Of a stretch of 64,000 nucleotides of DNA, positions 38,992 through 47,690 are shown in pieces. A program made the position numbers and the translations under genes. The stretch is from NCBI RefSeq assembly GCF_001546115.1, contig NZ_KQ955210.1:276955-340954 (forward strand), written 5' to 3'. Below the pieces are notes generated by a model. The model was not told the origin of the DNA and made no database searches. It was given only the letters and a program-made list of their open reading frames with translations. Source of the DNA: Paracoccus aminovorans (GTDB lineage: Bacteria; Pseudomonadota; Alphaproteobacteria; Rhodobacterales; Rhodobacteraceae). Positions within the stretch are counted from its first letter, which is position 1, and every line of letters starts with the position of its first letter.

Positions 38992-39920
38992 GCGCCGTCG
39001 AGCGCGCGCGTGAGCCGGCGCAGCAGGCGGGGCGGCAGATCGGGCTCTTCGGCCAGCCGCGCGGCAAGCAGGGTCTCGGCGCGCGGATCGCCCCGTTCCA
39101 GCAGCAAAAGCGCTGCCTCGATGGCCGGCCCGGGCGGGGCTTCGGCGGCCAGGGTATGCAACTCTGGCGCCGCGCGCTGCGGGTGACGGGGCAGGGCAGC
39201 CTCGGCCAGGCGCAGGCGATAGGCGGGATTGCCGCGCCGCGCGGCGCGGTGCAACTCGCGGATGGCCTGCGGGTCGATGCGGTCCCGAACCAGCATCTCG
39301 GCCACTCGGCCAGTGCCGCCGGCGATCACCCCGGTCGCCGGATGGCCGCCATGCGGCAGCGCCACGGCGGTCAGCCCGGGAAAACCCGCCCGCACCCGCG
39401 CCGCATGGGCGCGGTCGGCGGCGATGGAGGGATCATAAAGCAGCAGCCCGCCGATGCCGGTGTCGCCATGCGCTTCCGGCCGCGGCATGGGCTGGCCGAT
39501 GCGGGCGAATTTCCCGTGCCGTCCGGGATCGAAGGGCGCGACCGCCGGGTCGATCGAATATTGCGGCGAAACCGCCATCACCCGCCGCGCCCGGCAGGCG
39601 GCGGAATAAAGCAGCGCCGCATAGCCGCCCATCGAAAAGCCGGTGGCGGTGACCTCGGCATAGGCTGCGGTGGCAAGGGACAGCGCCTCGGCCAGCGCGG
39701 CGCTTTGCGGCGACAGGAACCAGTCGCGCCGCGCGGTCTGCACCACCAGCGCGTCGATGCCCAGCCGCCGGGCAAAGCGCGGGCAGGACGGCGGGGTGAA
39801 GCCCCGCATCGCCACGTCGCGGCCGTGTTCGAAGGTGACGACGGCCTGCCGCCCCCCGCCCGCGCCGCGAAACAGCGTGATGCGGTGACGGTCGTCCTGA
39901 TGCAGCCGTCCGGCATCCAT
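38988..39920 (-). CDS. Alpha/beta hydrolase-fold protein of unknown function
   Basis: 310 residues. The N-terminal half has the fold with VVTFEHGRD, the nucleophile elbow ATGFSMGGYAAL and a late ALPHGGHPATG that could supply the catalytic His. The C-terminal 100 residues are an alanine/arginine-rich helical region. Its ATG overlaps the proA stop by one base (TGATG), so it is translated after proA. A link to proline metabolism is not evident. Confidence 0.6.
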   Translation of the reverse strand: MDAGRLHQDDRHRITLFRGAGGGRQAVVTFEHGRDVAMRGFTPPSCPRFARRLGIDALVVQTARRDWFLSPQSAALAEALSLATAAYAEVTATGFSMGGYAALLYSAACRARRVMAVSPQYSIDPAVAPFDPGRHGKFARIGQPMPRPEAHGDTGIGGLLLYDPSIAADRAHAARVRAGFPGLTAVALPHGGHPATGVIAGGTGRVAEMLVRDRIDPQAIRELHRAARRGNPAYRLRLAEAALPRHPQRAAPELHTLAAEAPPGPAIEAALLLLERGDPRAETLLAARLAEEPDLPPRLLRRLTRALDGA

Positions 39921-41191
39921 CAGGGGCGGATGGTCCCGTCTCCGGTGACCAGGTATTTGAAGCTGGTCAGCTGCTCGGCGCCGACCGGGCCGCGGGCATG
40001 CATCTTGCCGGTGGCGATGCCGATCTCGCCGCCCATGCCGAATTCGCCGCCATCGGCGAACTGGGTCGAGGCGTTGCGCATCAGGATGGCGCTGTCGAGG
40101 CCCTTGAAGAAGCGCTCGGCGGTGGCGTCATTCTCGGTCAGGATCGATTCCGTGTGGCCCGAGCCGTAGCGGCGGATATGCGCGATCGCCTCCTCGACGC
40201 CATCGACCAGCCTGACGGCGATGATCTTGTCCAGGAACTCCTGCCCGAAATCCGAGGGCTCGGCCGGCACCGTGCCGGAGATCTTGGCCAATTCGCCCTC
40301 GGCCCGCACCTCGACGCCGGCGTCGAGCAGATCCTGCACCAGCACGGCGCCGTGCCTGGTATAGAACTGCCAGTCGATCAGCAGGCATTCGGCAGCGCCG
40401 CAGATGCCGGTGCGCCGGGTCTTGGCGTTCAGCACCACGCGGCGGGCCTTCTCCAGGTCGGCGTCGCGGTCGGCATAGACGTGGCAGATGCCTTCCAGAT
40501 GGGCAAAGACCGGCACCCGGGCTTCCTTCTGCACCAGCCCGACCAGGCCCTTGCCGCCGCGCGGCACGATCACGTCGATGAACTCCTGTGCCCGCAGCAT
40601 GGCGGCCACCGCCTCGCGGTCTCGGGTCGGGACCATCTGGATCGCCGCCTCGGGCAGGCCGGCCTGCTTGAGCCCCGCGACCAGCGCCTCGTGGATGGCG
40701 GTCGAGCTTTCCAGGCTTTCCGAGCCGCCGCGCAGGATCACCGCATTGCCGGCCTTCAGCGCCAGCGCCGCAGCATCGGCGGTGACGTTGGGCCGGCTTT
40801 CGTAGATCACGCCGATGACGCCCAGCGGCGTGGCCACGCGCCGGATATGCAGCCCGTTCGGCCGGTCCCATTCGGCCAGAACCTTGCCCACCGGGTCCGC
40901 CTGGGCCGCGACCGAGCGCAGCCCCTCGGCCATGGCGCGGATGCGCGCCGGGTCCAGCTTCAACCGGTCGAGCATGGCCGGGCTCAGGCCCTTTTCCTCG
41001 GCGTGGTGCATGTCGAGGACATTGGCGTCGAGGATCGCATCCTCGGCCTTGCGGATCGCCTCGGCCGCGCCGATCAGCGCGGCATGCTTGCGCTCGGCCG
41101 TGGTCTCGGCCAGCACGGCGGCGGTCTCGCGCGCCTTGCGGCCCATCTCGGCGATCAGCGCATCGGCCTCGGAAGTGGTCAGGTCTTTCAT
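39920..41191 (-). CDS. proA: Gamma-glutamyl phosphate reductase
   Basis: 423 residues from ATG 41191, chosen because AAGGGA lies eight bases upstream; an in-frame ATG at 41209 lacks such a site. It reduces gamma-glutamyl phosphate to the semialdehyde in proline synthesis. Landmarks are [42 protein letters not shown], and the catalytic cysteine in [12 protein letters not shown]. proB commonly sits directly upstream in relatives; here the tmRNA gene and a decayed prophage take that place. Confidence 0.95.
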   Translation of the reverse strand: MKDLTTSEADALIAEMGRKARETAAVLAETTAERKHAALIGAAEAIRKAEDAILDANVLDMHHAEEKGLSPAMLDRLKLDPARIRAMAEGLRSVAAQADPVGKVLAEWDRPNGLHIRRVATPLGVIGVIYESRPNVTADAAALALKAGNAVILRGGSESLESSTAIHEALVAGLKQAGLPEAAIQMVPTRDREAVAAMLRAQEFIDVIVPRGGKGLVGLVQKEARVPVFAHLEGICHVYADRDADLEKARRVVLNAKTRRTGICGAAECLLIDWQFYTRHGAVLVQDLLDAGVEVRAEGELAKISGTVPAEPSDFGQEFLDKIIAVRLVDGVEEAIAHIRRYGSGHTESILTENDATAERFFKGLDSAILMRNASTQFADGGEFGMGGEIGIATGKMHARGPVGAEQLTSFKYLVTGDGTIRP

Positions 41192-41244
41192 GGCGGCATT
41201 CCCTTGCATCGGCCCGAGATAGGACGCTGCGCCACGGATTTCCA

Positions 41245-41571
41245 GAAGAAAGGGAAGGTGCAGGATTCTGTTGCCAGGCTCCTGCGGGCCCCGCCTTACG
41301 CTGCTAGGCGGAAGGACTTGAGTTTCGGTTACCCGAGCTGCTTACGCAGCCAGAGCGACCGGAGCACGGTTGTCGTTGGCAACTGTACATTTTGCACCGA
41401 TGACGGTGGTAGCTCACCGAGACAAAGCAAACAGCTTTAGACGTTCGTCGATCCTGTTTCGACCCCATGTGCCCCCAACGAGAGACTCTGGTGGAGTCGC
41501 CGGGTACCGCCCCCGGGTCCGATCCGCTTATTACCTGCGCGTTTATGTCCATAGCCCGGGCGAACCCGGAC
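41245..41571 (-). ncRNA. ssrA: Transfer-messenger RNA, circularly permuted two-piece form
   Basis: The tag frame at 41380-41342 encodes ANDNRAPVALAA and a stop, the tag known for Rhodobacter-type tmRNA. Upstream on the same strand is the acceptor piece, ending CTCCACCA with CCA at 41491-41489. A spacer of about 12 bases follows, and then the coding piece begins GGGGGCACATGGGG at about 41476. This acceptor-spacer-coding order is the circular permutation of alphaproteobacterial ssrA. tmRNA rescues stalled ribosomes with SmpB. The 5' end is set by a strong promoter; the 3' end is placed near a weak GCAGGA/TCCTGC hairpin at 41260-41285. Confidence 0.92.
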
Positions 41572-41577
41572 AAGCCG

Positions 41578-41606
41578 AATATAGGCGCGGTACCTGTGCC
41601 ACGCAA
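41578..41606 (-). promoter_or_regulatory. ssrA promoter
   Basis: On the minus strand TTGCGT (41601-41606) and TATATT (41578-41583) are exactly 17 bases apart, placing transcription start near 41571, just before the acceptor piece. The left candidate attachment site of the adjacent element begins three bases upstream of the -35 hexamer. Confidence 0.8.
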
Positions 41607-41608
41607 GG

Positions 41609-41624
41609 GAGGGGAACGCTGTTC
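41609..41624 (+). repeat. Candidate left attachment core (attL)
   Basis: GAGGGGAACGCTGTTC; the copy at 47833-47848 differs at one base (GAGGGGAACGCCGTTC). It abuts the ssrA -35 element. The right copy is also half of an AGAGGGGAACG/CGTTCCCCTCT palindrome, so it may be a terminator by chance resembling this site. Confidence 0.4.
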
Positions 41625-41708
41625 GCCTTGCGGGATGTTCGCCGGCATTCGCCAAGGTTCTGCTGCGCGAGAACATGGATTAAAGACAATGGCTTAAGCG
41701 GCTGCATT

Positions 41709-41767
41709 GTTCGCGGGCGTCCATGGGCGTTCGTGGGCATCCGAAGCAATTACATGGTATCAAATGG
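41709..41767. repeat. Left integrase arm-type sites
   Basis: Ten-base-phased copies of a GTTCGYGGG-like unit (from 41709, 41719, 41729 and a degenerate one) lead to CATGGTATCAAATGG at 41753-41767. A matching CATGGTATTAGATGG occurs at 47779-47793 near the other end. Such sites beside an integrase gene are typical of arm-type binding sites. Confidence 0.45.
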
Positions 41768-41795
41768 ACGCGATACGCACGAGTCAGGGGATGAC

Positions 41796-42597
41796 ATGCC
41801 GCTAACCGATGCCAAGCTGTGCAACCTGAAGCCGCGCGAGAAGCCTTTCAAGGCGAACGACGGGCATGGGCTCTATGTCCTGGTCAGCACGACTGGCGCG
41901 CCTATGGCGATTTAACTACAAGATGGAAGGCCGGCAGAAGACGTTGGCTCTTGGGCAGTATCCGCAGATGACGCTTCTGCAAGCCCGCATGGCGCGCGAC
42001 CATGCCAAGGCGCAACTGGCGAAGGGCATTGATCCGACCGCAGCCAAGCGCGGGCCTGTTGCAGCCGAGGGCAACACATTCGAGGCGCTGGCGGAACGCT
42101 GGTTTCTGAAGCATCGCGCCAAGGTCGACCCTGCAACTTTCCGCGGGATTATGCCAAGGTGAAGCGGGACGTGTTCCCGACGCTGGGCGACAGGGTTGCC
42201 AGCACGATCGCGCCCAAGGACGTGGTGGCCGTGGTTCGCAAGATCGAGGGGCGCGGCTCTGTTGCAGCGGCACGACGAATCCGCGGGAAAGTCAGCCAGA
42301 TTTTTCGCTTCGGGGTGGCCGAAGGCATTTTGACCCACGACCCGGCGCGCGACATAGACGAGGCGCTTGCGCCGCGCAGTCGGCAGAAGCGGCTTTCATG
42401 GTTGTCGGCCGAGGAACTGCCGGCGCTGCTTGTCCGCGTCAGGGCCGAGGCGCCCCCAGAGGTGGGGCTGGCGATCCTGCTGGCTGCCGATACGATCCAC
42501 AGGACACGACCGGTCCTGCGCGCCGAATGGGCCGAGATCGAGGAACTGGACGGGCTGGAATCGATGTGGCGCACCCCGGCAGACAAGATGAAGGTCA
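41796..42597 (+). pseudogene. P4-type tyrosine integrase, frameshifted and truncated
   Basis: The N terminus MPLTDAKLCNLKPREKPFKAND is the DUF4102 arm-binding domain of P4-like integrases. The frame shifts by +1 near 41905, between VSTTGA and LWRFNYKMEG. It shifts back near 42140, between KVDPAT and YAKVKRDVFPTLGD. The catalytic domain then runs to RTPADKMKVK at about 42597, where normal proteins continue toward the HxxR and Tyr residues. Those residues are missing because the frame passes directly into a RepA-like sequence. The protein cannot be an active recombinase. Confidence 0.85.
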
Positions 42598-43241
42598 AGG
42601 CGTGGGCGAAGGGGATGCGCTGTCACACGTCTTTGTTGGCAGCCATTGACTCCGAACTAGAGGTCAGCCGCCCCGATGGGGGCAGAGTGGTATCCCTTCG
42701 GGTAGGCAAGCAGCGTGACGCCCGTTCAGACTATGATCTTGCCAACGCCGAGCTTGTGAGGGTGCGCATTGGCACGGATGAGGAAGGCGACGCTATCGAG
42801 TCGGCTGTTATGGCATGGGGCATCGGAAAACCTGCCGAGCCGGTGAAGCTGACCAGGCCGCAAGAAATCGCGATGCAGGTATTCAATACCCTTGGCAACG
42901 GCGAGCCGGTGAACCGTGAAAAGCTCATTTCCGCTTGTGTAGCGGCCGGCGTTTCTGGGGCAAAGGACGAGAAGTCGCGGCGCAGAGGCGTTAAAGGCGC
43001 CTTGAACGAACTAACCGACAAGGAAGTTCTGACCTGCGAAAATGGAATGTATCGCACATTTCATCCTGACGACCGCTTGGGCTTTGAAGATCTGGGCGAA
43101 TTGTCCGACGGGGAAAACGGGGGAAAATCCCCTATTTTCCCCACCCCGGCAGACATCGGTGAAGGGGGAAAACGGGGAAAGCGCCCTATAGGGCTTTCCC
43201 CTTTCCCCCACGATGCCCCCTCGATTTTCGCTATGAGGTGA
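42598..43241 (+). pseudogene. C-terminal part of a RepA-like AAA ATPase, fused in frame to the integrase remnant
   Basis: From AWAKGMRCHTSLLAAIDSELEVSR onward the sequence matches the late part of hexameric RepA/RepB-like helicases, where the segment GxxGHSSLLAAIDTELE precedes KQRD. The Walker motifs, which lie further N-terminal, are lost. The tail is a winged-helix-like region (EKLISACVAAGVSG, KGALNELTDKEVLTC). It is in the same frame as the end of the integrase, giving one continuous 360-codon frame from 42159. It appears to come from a deletion that joined two genes. Confidence 0.65.
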
Positions 43242-43280
43242 TGCAGATGCCCGTGGATCAAAAGCCCCAAACCCGCCTTG

Positions 43281-43325
43281 CGTTCGCTGACGTTCGCCCG
43301 CGTTCACCTGTTCGCCGGCGTTCGC
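43281..43325. repeat. Iteron-like array of GTTCGC at ten-base spacing
   Basis: CGTTCGC or a close variant starts at 43281, 43291, 43301, about 43309 and 43319, one per helical turn. The unit resembles the GTTCG repeats at 41709-41740. It lies between the RepA-like tail and the terminase fragment and may be a protein-binding array (integrase or replication protein). Confidence 0.5.
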
Positions 43326-43416
43326 TGGGGTCCTTCCCGGGCGGGTGGCGTCTGCGAGGGCCCTGACCGCGTGTGGTCACTACTTGCAAACAATTCTCAA
43401 CTATGGAATCCCGCAC

Positions 43417-43608
43417 ATGAACGCCTTCTTTGACCTTCTCGGCGAACTGCCCGAAAATCTGCCCGTAGAGGGGTTGACGCAATCTGTCGTTCGCAGCATC
43501 ATGCTGCCCAATCGCCGGGAAATTGATCCACTGGATCAATTTCTGGCCCGGCTCATACGCGGAAAACCCACTTATCCCGGCTGTTCAGATTTCCGGAGCC
43601 ACCTCTAG
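43417..43608 (+). CDS. Hypothetical protein, doubtful
   Basis: 63 codons from ATG 43417: MNAFFDLLGELPENLPVEGL, then VVRSIMLPNRREIDPLDQF. I do not recognise it. The first 40 residues have plausible amphipathic character, whereas the end reads into terminase-derived DNA out of frame, so it may be the start of a truncated gene. It sits after the iteron array. Confidence 0.3.
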   Translation: MNAFFDLLGELPENLPVEGLTQSVVRSIMLPNRREIDPLDQFLARLIRGKPTYPGCSDFRSHL

Positions 43609-44674
43609 CTGCGGCTTCCATGAAGTCGAATGGCATAACATAACCTGGCCCGAGGGCGAGACCGACAAAGCGGCTTGGACCTGTCCCGGCTGCGGTTGCG
43701 TGATCGAGGAACGCCACAAGCCCGCGATGATCGCGCAAGGCCGCTGGCGCGCGACGGCGCCCGAGGTGAAAGGCCACGCCGGTTTCCGGATCAATTGCCT
43801 GGTGAGCCCGCACCACAATGCCCGCTGGGGCAAACTGGCTGCCGATTTCATGCAGGCCAAGCGCAGCCCCGAGACTTTGCAACCGTTCGTCAACACGATC
43901 CTTGGCCAGCCCTGGAAAACGGAAGGCGAGGACCTGGACGAGCACGAGCTGTTCGGCCGCCGCGAGCCCTTCACCCTCGACCAGATGCCGCCCGAGGTGC
44001 TTTGGCTGACTGCGGGAGTCGACTGTCAGGATGACCGGATTGAAATCGTGATCATGGGGCACGGTGAAACAGATTGGTTCGTTCTGGCGCATCGCGTGAT
44101 TTACGGCCCTATTGACGGCGAAGCGGTTTGGCAGGATCTGGACTCGCTGTTGCGCGAGACGTGGCAGCACCCCAACGGCGGCACGATGCGCATTGATGCT
44201 TGCGCCGTGGACTCGGGCGATGGCGGGCATTTGGAGCATGTCATGGGCTTTTGCCGGCCGCGCTTCGGGCGCCGCGTGGTGCCGATCAAGGGCGTTCCTG
44301 GTTTTAGCCGGCCGCTGCTGCAGAAGTCCGGCAACCAGCACCTTTGGCTTGCCGGCGTTGATGCTGCGAAATCTCAGGTGTTCGCGCGCGTCAGTCGCAA
44401 GCAGGGGATTCGGTTCGGCGAAGCATTGGCGCCGATCTTCTTTGAACAATTCGCGAGCGAGCGCAGAATCGTGCGCTATGTCCGCGGCAAGCCGGAAGCG
44501 AGATTCGAGCGCATCAAGGGCAAGCGAGCCGAAACCCTTGATGCGACGGTTTACGCGCTTGCCGCACGGCAGCTTATCGGGCAGCGCTTGGACCTGCGGC
44601 AAGCAGAGCTTGCAAGCAAAGCAGCGCGTAAACCGTCGCCTGCTATTATTCGTTCGGCATGGTTGAATCGTTGA
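43523..44674 (+). pseudogene. Phage terminase large subunit (GpA family), N-terminally truncated
   Basis: Homology begins near 43610 with CGFHEVEWHNITWPEGE and the zinc-like pair CPGCGCVIEERHK, then GHAGFRINCLVSPHH, FVNTILGQPWK and the nuclease-side segment LTAGVDCQDDRIEIVIMGHG. The C terminus KGKRAETLDATVYALAAR is intact. The N-terminal ATPase domain with Walker A and B, about 250 residues in lambda-type GpA, is missing. The open frame starts at 43523 but its first 25 codons are not terminase sequence. No gpW-like head-joining gene follows, as would be usual. Confidence 0.8.
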
Positions 44675-44861
44675 GTCCGGACATGACGTGTTCATAGCCT
44701 GTCGCAGCCCAGAAGGCAAAGCGTGCCAAGCATTTCTGATCGTTGCGCTTCACCGCATCTTTCAACGCCCTGCTGATCGGCTCAATCTCGATCGAATGCG
44801 GATCCAGGCTGAGCGCGATTCTGATTGCGCGGTCTGCGGCTTTTTCACCCGTGGCTTTCAT
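44646..44861 (-). CDS. Small hypothetical protein, opposite strand to phage genes
   Basis: 71 residues from ATG 44861 with AAAGG upstream: MKATGEKAADRAIRIALSLD, then EPISRALKDAVKRNDQKCLARFAFW. No family recognised. It overlaps the last bases of the terminase fragment on the other strand and is overlapped at its 5' end by the preceding minus-strand gene. The pair resembles a moron cassette inserted in a prophage. Confidence 0.45.
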   Translation of the reverse strand: MKATGEKAADRAIRIALSLDPHSIEIEPISRALKDAVKRNDQKCLARFAFWAATGYEHVMSGLNDSTMPNE

Positions 44862-45188
44862 CAGTCAACCTTTCTTTGAATTGACCCATGACTGCCATGA
44901 TGCTTTGCGATTCGCAAGTATTTGTTTTTACTAAGCTAAATGTGGATTGCAGCCACCTATTCAACCGTTGCCAGCGTTCCAGGTTGAATTGATCGGCGGG
45001 GCCTAAATGCCGCTCTGCAACTGCCCTGCCTTCGCGATGCTTTCCAGAGGCTTCGGCGCAGGCGAGCCAGAACGCTGGCTTTCGGAGATCTGCTGAAAGT
45101 CGCGCCACAAGCTGCGCCATGATCTGATGAATTGCCGCTGGTTTGGCGCGCAGGCGGGGCAGGGTGGTGTTTCTGGGATTTTCGGCAT
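44845..45188 (-). pseudogene. Small hypothetical gene, probably frameshifted
   Basis: A good ribosome site (GAGGA) precedes ATG 45188, which starts MPKIPETPPCPAC. Near 45150 the better coding frame changes to one reading RAKPAAIHQIMAQLVARLS, then KPAFWLACAEASGKHREG, and ends at 44845. Read together these give about 113 residues with an N-terminal CPAC motif. Each frame alone is possible (45188-45003 or 45120-44845), so the frameshift is inferred. No family recognised. Confidence 0.35.
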
Positions 45189-45205
45189 GTGAGTCCTCGA
45201 ATGAA

Positions 45206-45245
45206 AAAGCCCAGCGTGACCATGAGCGGGCGCACGCTGGGCTTT
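45206..45245 (-). terminator. 13-bp hairpin with T-run, minus orientation
   Basis: AAAGCCCAGCGTG (45206-45218) pairs perfectly with CACGCTGGGCTTT (45233-45245). On the minus strand the stem ends in TTTTT and is followed 16 bases later by the ATG at 45188. It is either an insulating terminator or a leader hairpin of that small operon. Confidence 0.6.
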
Positions 45246-45357
45246 GCGCCCGAGGGGAGGATGAATCCCCGAGCCCGCCGATAACCCACGACGGCCGGGA
45301 TGGGCGCCAGCCGGGACTATCCAACCTCGAAGCAGGATTGTTCCCCCCGACTGATAA

Positions 45358-45391
45358 GACGCCTGCAAGGCCGGTGTTCCCTGCAGGCGTC
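45358..45391. other. 10-bp perfect hairpin upstream of a prophage gene
   Basis: GACGCCTGCA (45358-45367) and TGCAGGCGTC (45382-45391) pair perfectly around a 14-base loop. No T-run follows. It is 53 bases before the start of the gene at 45444 and could be an operator or a structured leader. Confidence 0.4.
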
Positions 45392-45443
45392 CATCGAAGC
45401 TCTGGGATTCGCGTCGATATAAAGCCAAACAAGGAGAAATCGC

Positions 45444-45938
45444 ATGCACACCCTGGCCCAAATTGCCGAGACCTTCGCCCGCTTGGACGCTATCGCCCCC
45501 GAGGATCGCGCCGCCTACGAAAAAGGGCTTCGGAACCTTGCCCAACGCAATCACCTTCCGCCCGCCGATGTTTCTGGCCGCGTGTTTCTTTACGACGATG
45601 CAGGAGCCGCTTCGATCCGTATGGTTCAGATTGCCCATGGCTTCGGCATCGGGCGCATGGCGGTTGAGGTGCTGACGCAATTTCTTGCGGGGCACCGGCA
45701 GGAAATCATGGGCCGCGCGCAGGGAGGCGAGAGCTTCACCGTTGCTGTCTGCATGGGCACCGATGGCCGTTTCCGTGCGCTGTCCGATTGGTCCCGGCCT
45801 GCTGCGGATGATGCCGGGCGAGAACGCCGCCAGCGGGCCGCGCAAATGGCCGGTCGAGCGCATGCGCCGGAAATCGCGCGCTTTACCCTGCCGGCGTCCG
45901 AAATCGCGCGCGACGTGCTGGCGGCGCTGAAAGGCTGA
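45444..45938 (+). CDS. Prophage hypothetical protein
   Basis: 164 residues with AAGGAGAAATCGC before the start. MHTLAQIAETFARLDAIAPEDR opens a helical N-terminal region with YEKGLRNLAQRNHLP; the centre has GRVFLYDDAGAASIRMVQIAHGFGIG. No family recognised. It directly precedes the portal gene (five bases), the place where a head-completion gene would sit, but it does not look like gpW. The frame is intact, unlike most neighbours. Confidence 0.5.
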   Translation: MHTLAQIAETFARLDAIAPEDRAAYEKGLRNLAQRNHLPPADVSGRVFLYDDAGAASIRMVQIAHGFGIGRMAVEVLTQFLAGHRQEIMGRAQGGESFTVAVCMGTDGRFRALSDWSRPAADDAGRERRQRAAQMAGRAHAPEIARFTLPASEIARDVLAALKG

Positions 45939-45943
45939 TCCCC

Positions 45944-47247
45944 ATGGGCATCCTGTCGCGCATCCTTCGCCGTTCTGCGCCCGCGCCCGCCCAGCGGTGC
46001 AGCTATGACGCGGCAACACCTGCCCGCGCCCGGTTCAACGGCGGCGCAAACCGCTTCATCAGCTACGGCCCGGAAACGGTTGCGGCCAGTCCGTCGATCC
46101 GCAGCCGCGCGCGCCACGTCGCCGAGAACAACGCTCTTGCTGCCGCGGCCGTGGCAAGCTGGACTGATGCCACAATCGGGCCGGGCATCATGCCGACCAG
46201 CCAGCACCCGGACCCGGAAACGCGCGCCTTGCTGGACAACTATTTTGCCCGCTGGGTGAAGCGCGCCGACGCGCAAGGCCGGGCCGACTTCTACGGGCTG
46301 CAGAGGCGCAGCTTGCCCGCGCCGAGCGCATCGACGGCGAAGCCTTCCTGCTGTGGCAGGGCGACCAGCTTTTGCACCTGCCGCCCGAGCAACTGGCCGA
46401 CCTGACGACCGACAGCATCGCCGCGGGCGTGGAACTGGACGACGCCGGCCGGGCGACTGCCTCCCATGTGCATCCGATCCGGCCTGACGCGCTGCAGGCG
46501 ACTTATGCGCCGCCCGTTCACGTTCCCGCTGCCGATGTGCTGCATGTTTTCGATCCGAAGGGGCCGGGGCAGGTGCGGGGCGTTTCAGCACTGGCGCCGA
46601 TCCTGCTGGCGCTTCCGAACTGGACGCGCTGGAAGACAGCCTGCTCACGCAAACCAAAATCGCGGCGCTGCTTTCCGTCATTCTGACGAACGAAGGCGAA
46701 ATGGGCGGCGACAATCCGCTGCAGGACGGGCAGTCCTTGGAGCCCGGCGCGATTTTGCGCCTTCCCGGCAACTGGCGTGCCACGACCGTCGCCCCGCAGC
46801 AAAGCCAGCAGGCGGGCGAGTTCCTGCGGCACATGGCGCATCGCATCGCGGCCGGCGCAGGTGTCCCGGTCCACCTGGTCACGGCCGATGTTTCGCAAGC
46901 TAATTACAGCAGCCTGCGCGCTGCGATGGCGGCTTTTCCGCCAGCGCGTGGAGCGTTTCCAGTTTCAAACCCTGGTCCCGCAATTCCTCGATCCTGTCTG
47001 GCGCCGTGTCGCGACGGTGGCGGCGCTGGATCTGGGAATCGAGATCACCGAGAATCTTTCCGCTGTCGAATGGATTGCGCCAGCGCAGCCTTGGGTTGAT
47101 CCCATGAAGGATGCGCAGGCGCAAACCCTGCTGCTGGAAAAAGGGTTGCTGTCGCGCCGCCAAGCTGTCGCGGCTTTGGGTTACAGCGTCGAACGGCTGG
47201 GCGCCGAAATCGCCGCTGACCGTGAGCGCGAGGCTGCGCTTGGCTGA
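45944..47247 (+). pseudogene. Lambda-family phage portal protein, three frameshifts
   Basis: Pieced together it spans about 430 residues. Frame one runs from MGILSRILRRSAP to RADFYGLQ; a one-base loss near 46305 moves to AQLARAERIDGEAFLLWQGDQ; a second loss near 46617 moves to ALEDSLLTQTKIAALLSVILTN; and an inserted T in a T-run near 46930 moves to FRQRVERFQFQTLVPQF, ending at 47247. Portal landmarks are HVAENNALAAAAVASW, ADVLHVFDPKGPGQVRGVS and VTADVSQANYSSLRAAM. The gene cannot make an intact portal, so the prophage is dead. Confidence 0.85.
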
Positions 47248-47298
47248 ATTTTTCCGAGAACAAACCGGAATCCAAACATGAACAAAAGGAGCAGACCA

Positions 47299-47514
47299 AT
47301 GAATAAGTCGCTGCCGCACCGCCTGACCGGCAATCCGGCCAAGGCATCCAAGATCCGCGACACGCGCGCACCTGATTGCACCTCAGGCGAACTGTTGTTC
47401 CGCACCATTCAGCGTGCGGGCGATCTGGGCGAGGAAAGCCGGACCTTCCGGGCGACCGTGGCAACAGATGCGGCCGGCGCCGCGAGCGTCAAAGTTCGCC
47501 TGTCCGGTTTCTGA
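47299..47514 (+). CDS. Small prophage hypothetical protein
   Basis: 71 residues from ATG 47299, which has AAAGGAG upstream; an in-frame ATG at 47278 lacks this. MNKSLPHRLTGNPAKASKIR, then GELLFRTIQRAGDLGEESRT. No family recognised. It stands where a protease or scaffold gene would follow the portal in a full prophage. Confidence 0.45.
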   Translation: MNKSLPHRLTGNPAKASKIRDTRAPDCTSGELLFRTIQRAGDLGEESRTFRATVATDAAGAASVKVRLSGF

Positions 47515-47525
47515 GGAGTCCAGCC

Positions 47526-47690
47526 ATGCCCAAGCTCTACGCGAAAAACCGCATCGTCCTGCCGGACGACAGCGAGATCCCGCCCCGCACGGTCTTTGAC
47601 GCCACGCCGGAACAAGCCAAGCAGTTCGATCACCTGAACGCAGCGCGACCGGCAACCGAGGCCGAAATCAAGGCTGCCAAAACCGCCTGA
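47526..47690 (+). CDS. Small prophage hypothetical protein
   Basis: 54 residues with GAGGAG upstream. MPKLYAKNRIVLPDDSEIPP and DATPEQAKQFDHLNAARPA resemble short phage proteins of unknown function that sit among head genes. Eleven bases after the preceding small gene, so probably one operon. Confidence 0.5.
   Translation: MPKLYAKNRIVLPDDSEIPPRTVFDATPEQAKQFDHLNAARPATEAEIKAAKTA

Noticed and set aside
43258..43330. CRISPR-like array
   Set aside because: The GTTCGC units are six bases at ten-base spacing, far too short for repeat-spacer units. No cas genes are present anywhere in the window.
45944..47247. Portal frameshifts as programmed recoding
   Set aside because: Three separate shifts in mixed directions, with no slippery sequence at most of them, fit decay better than recoding.
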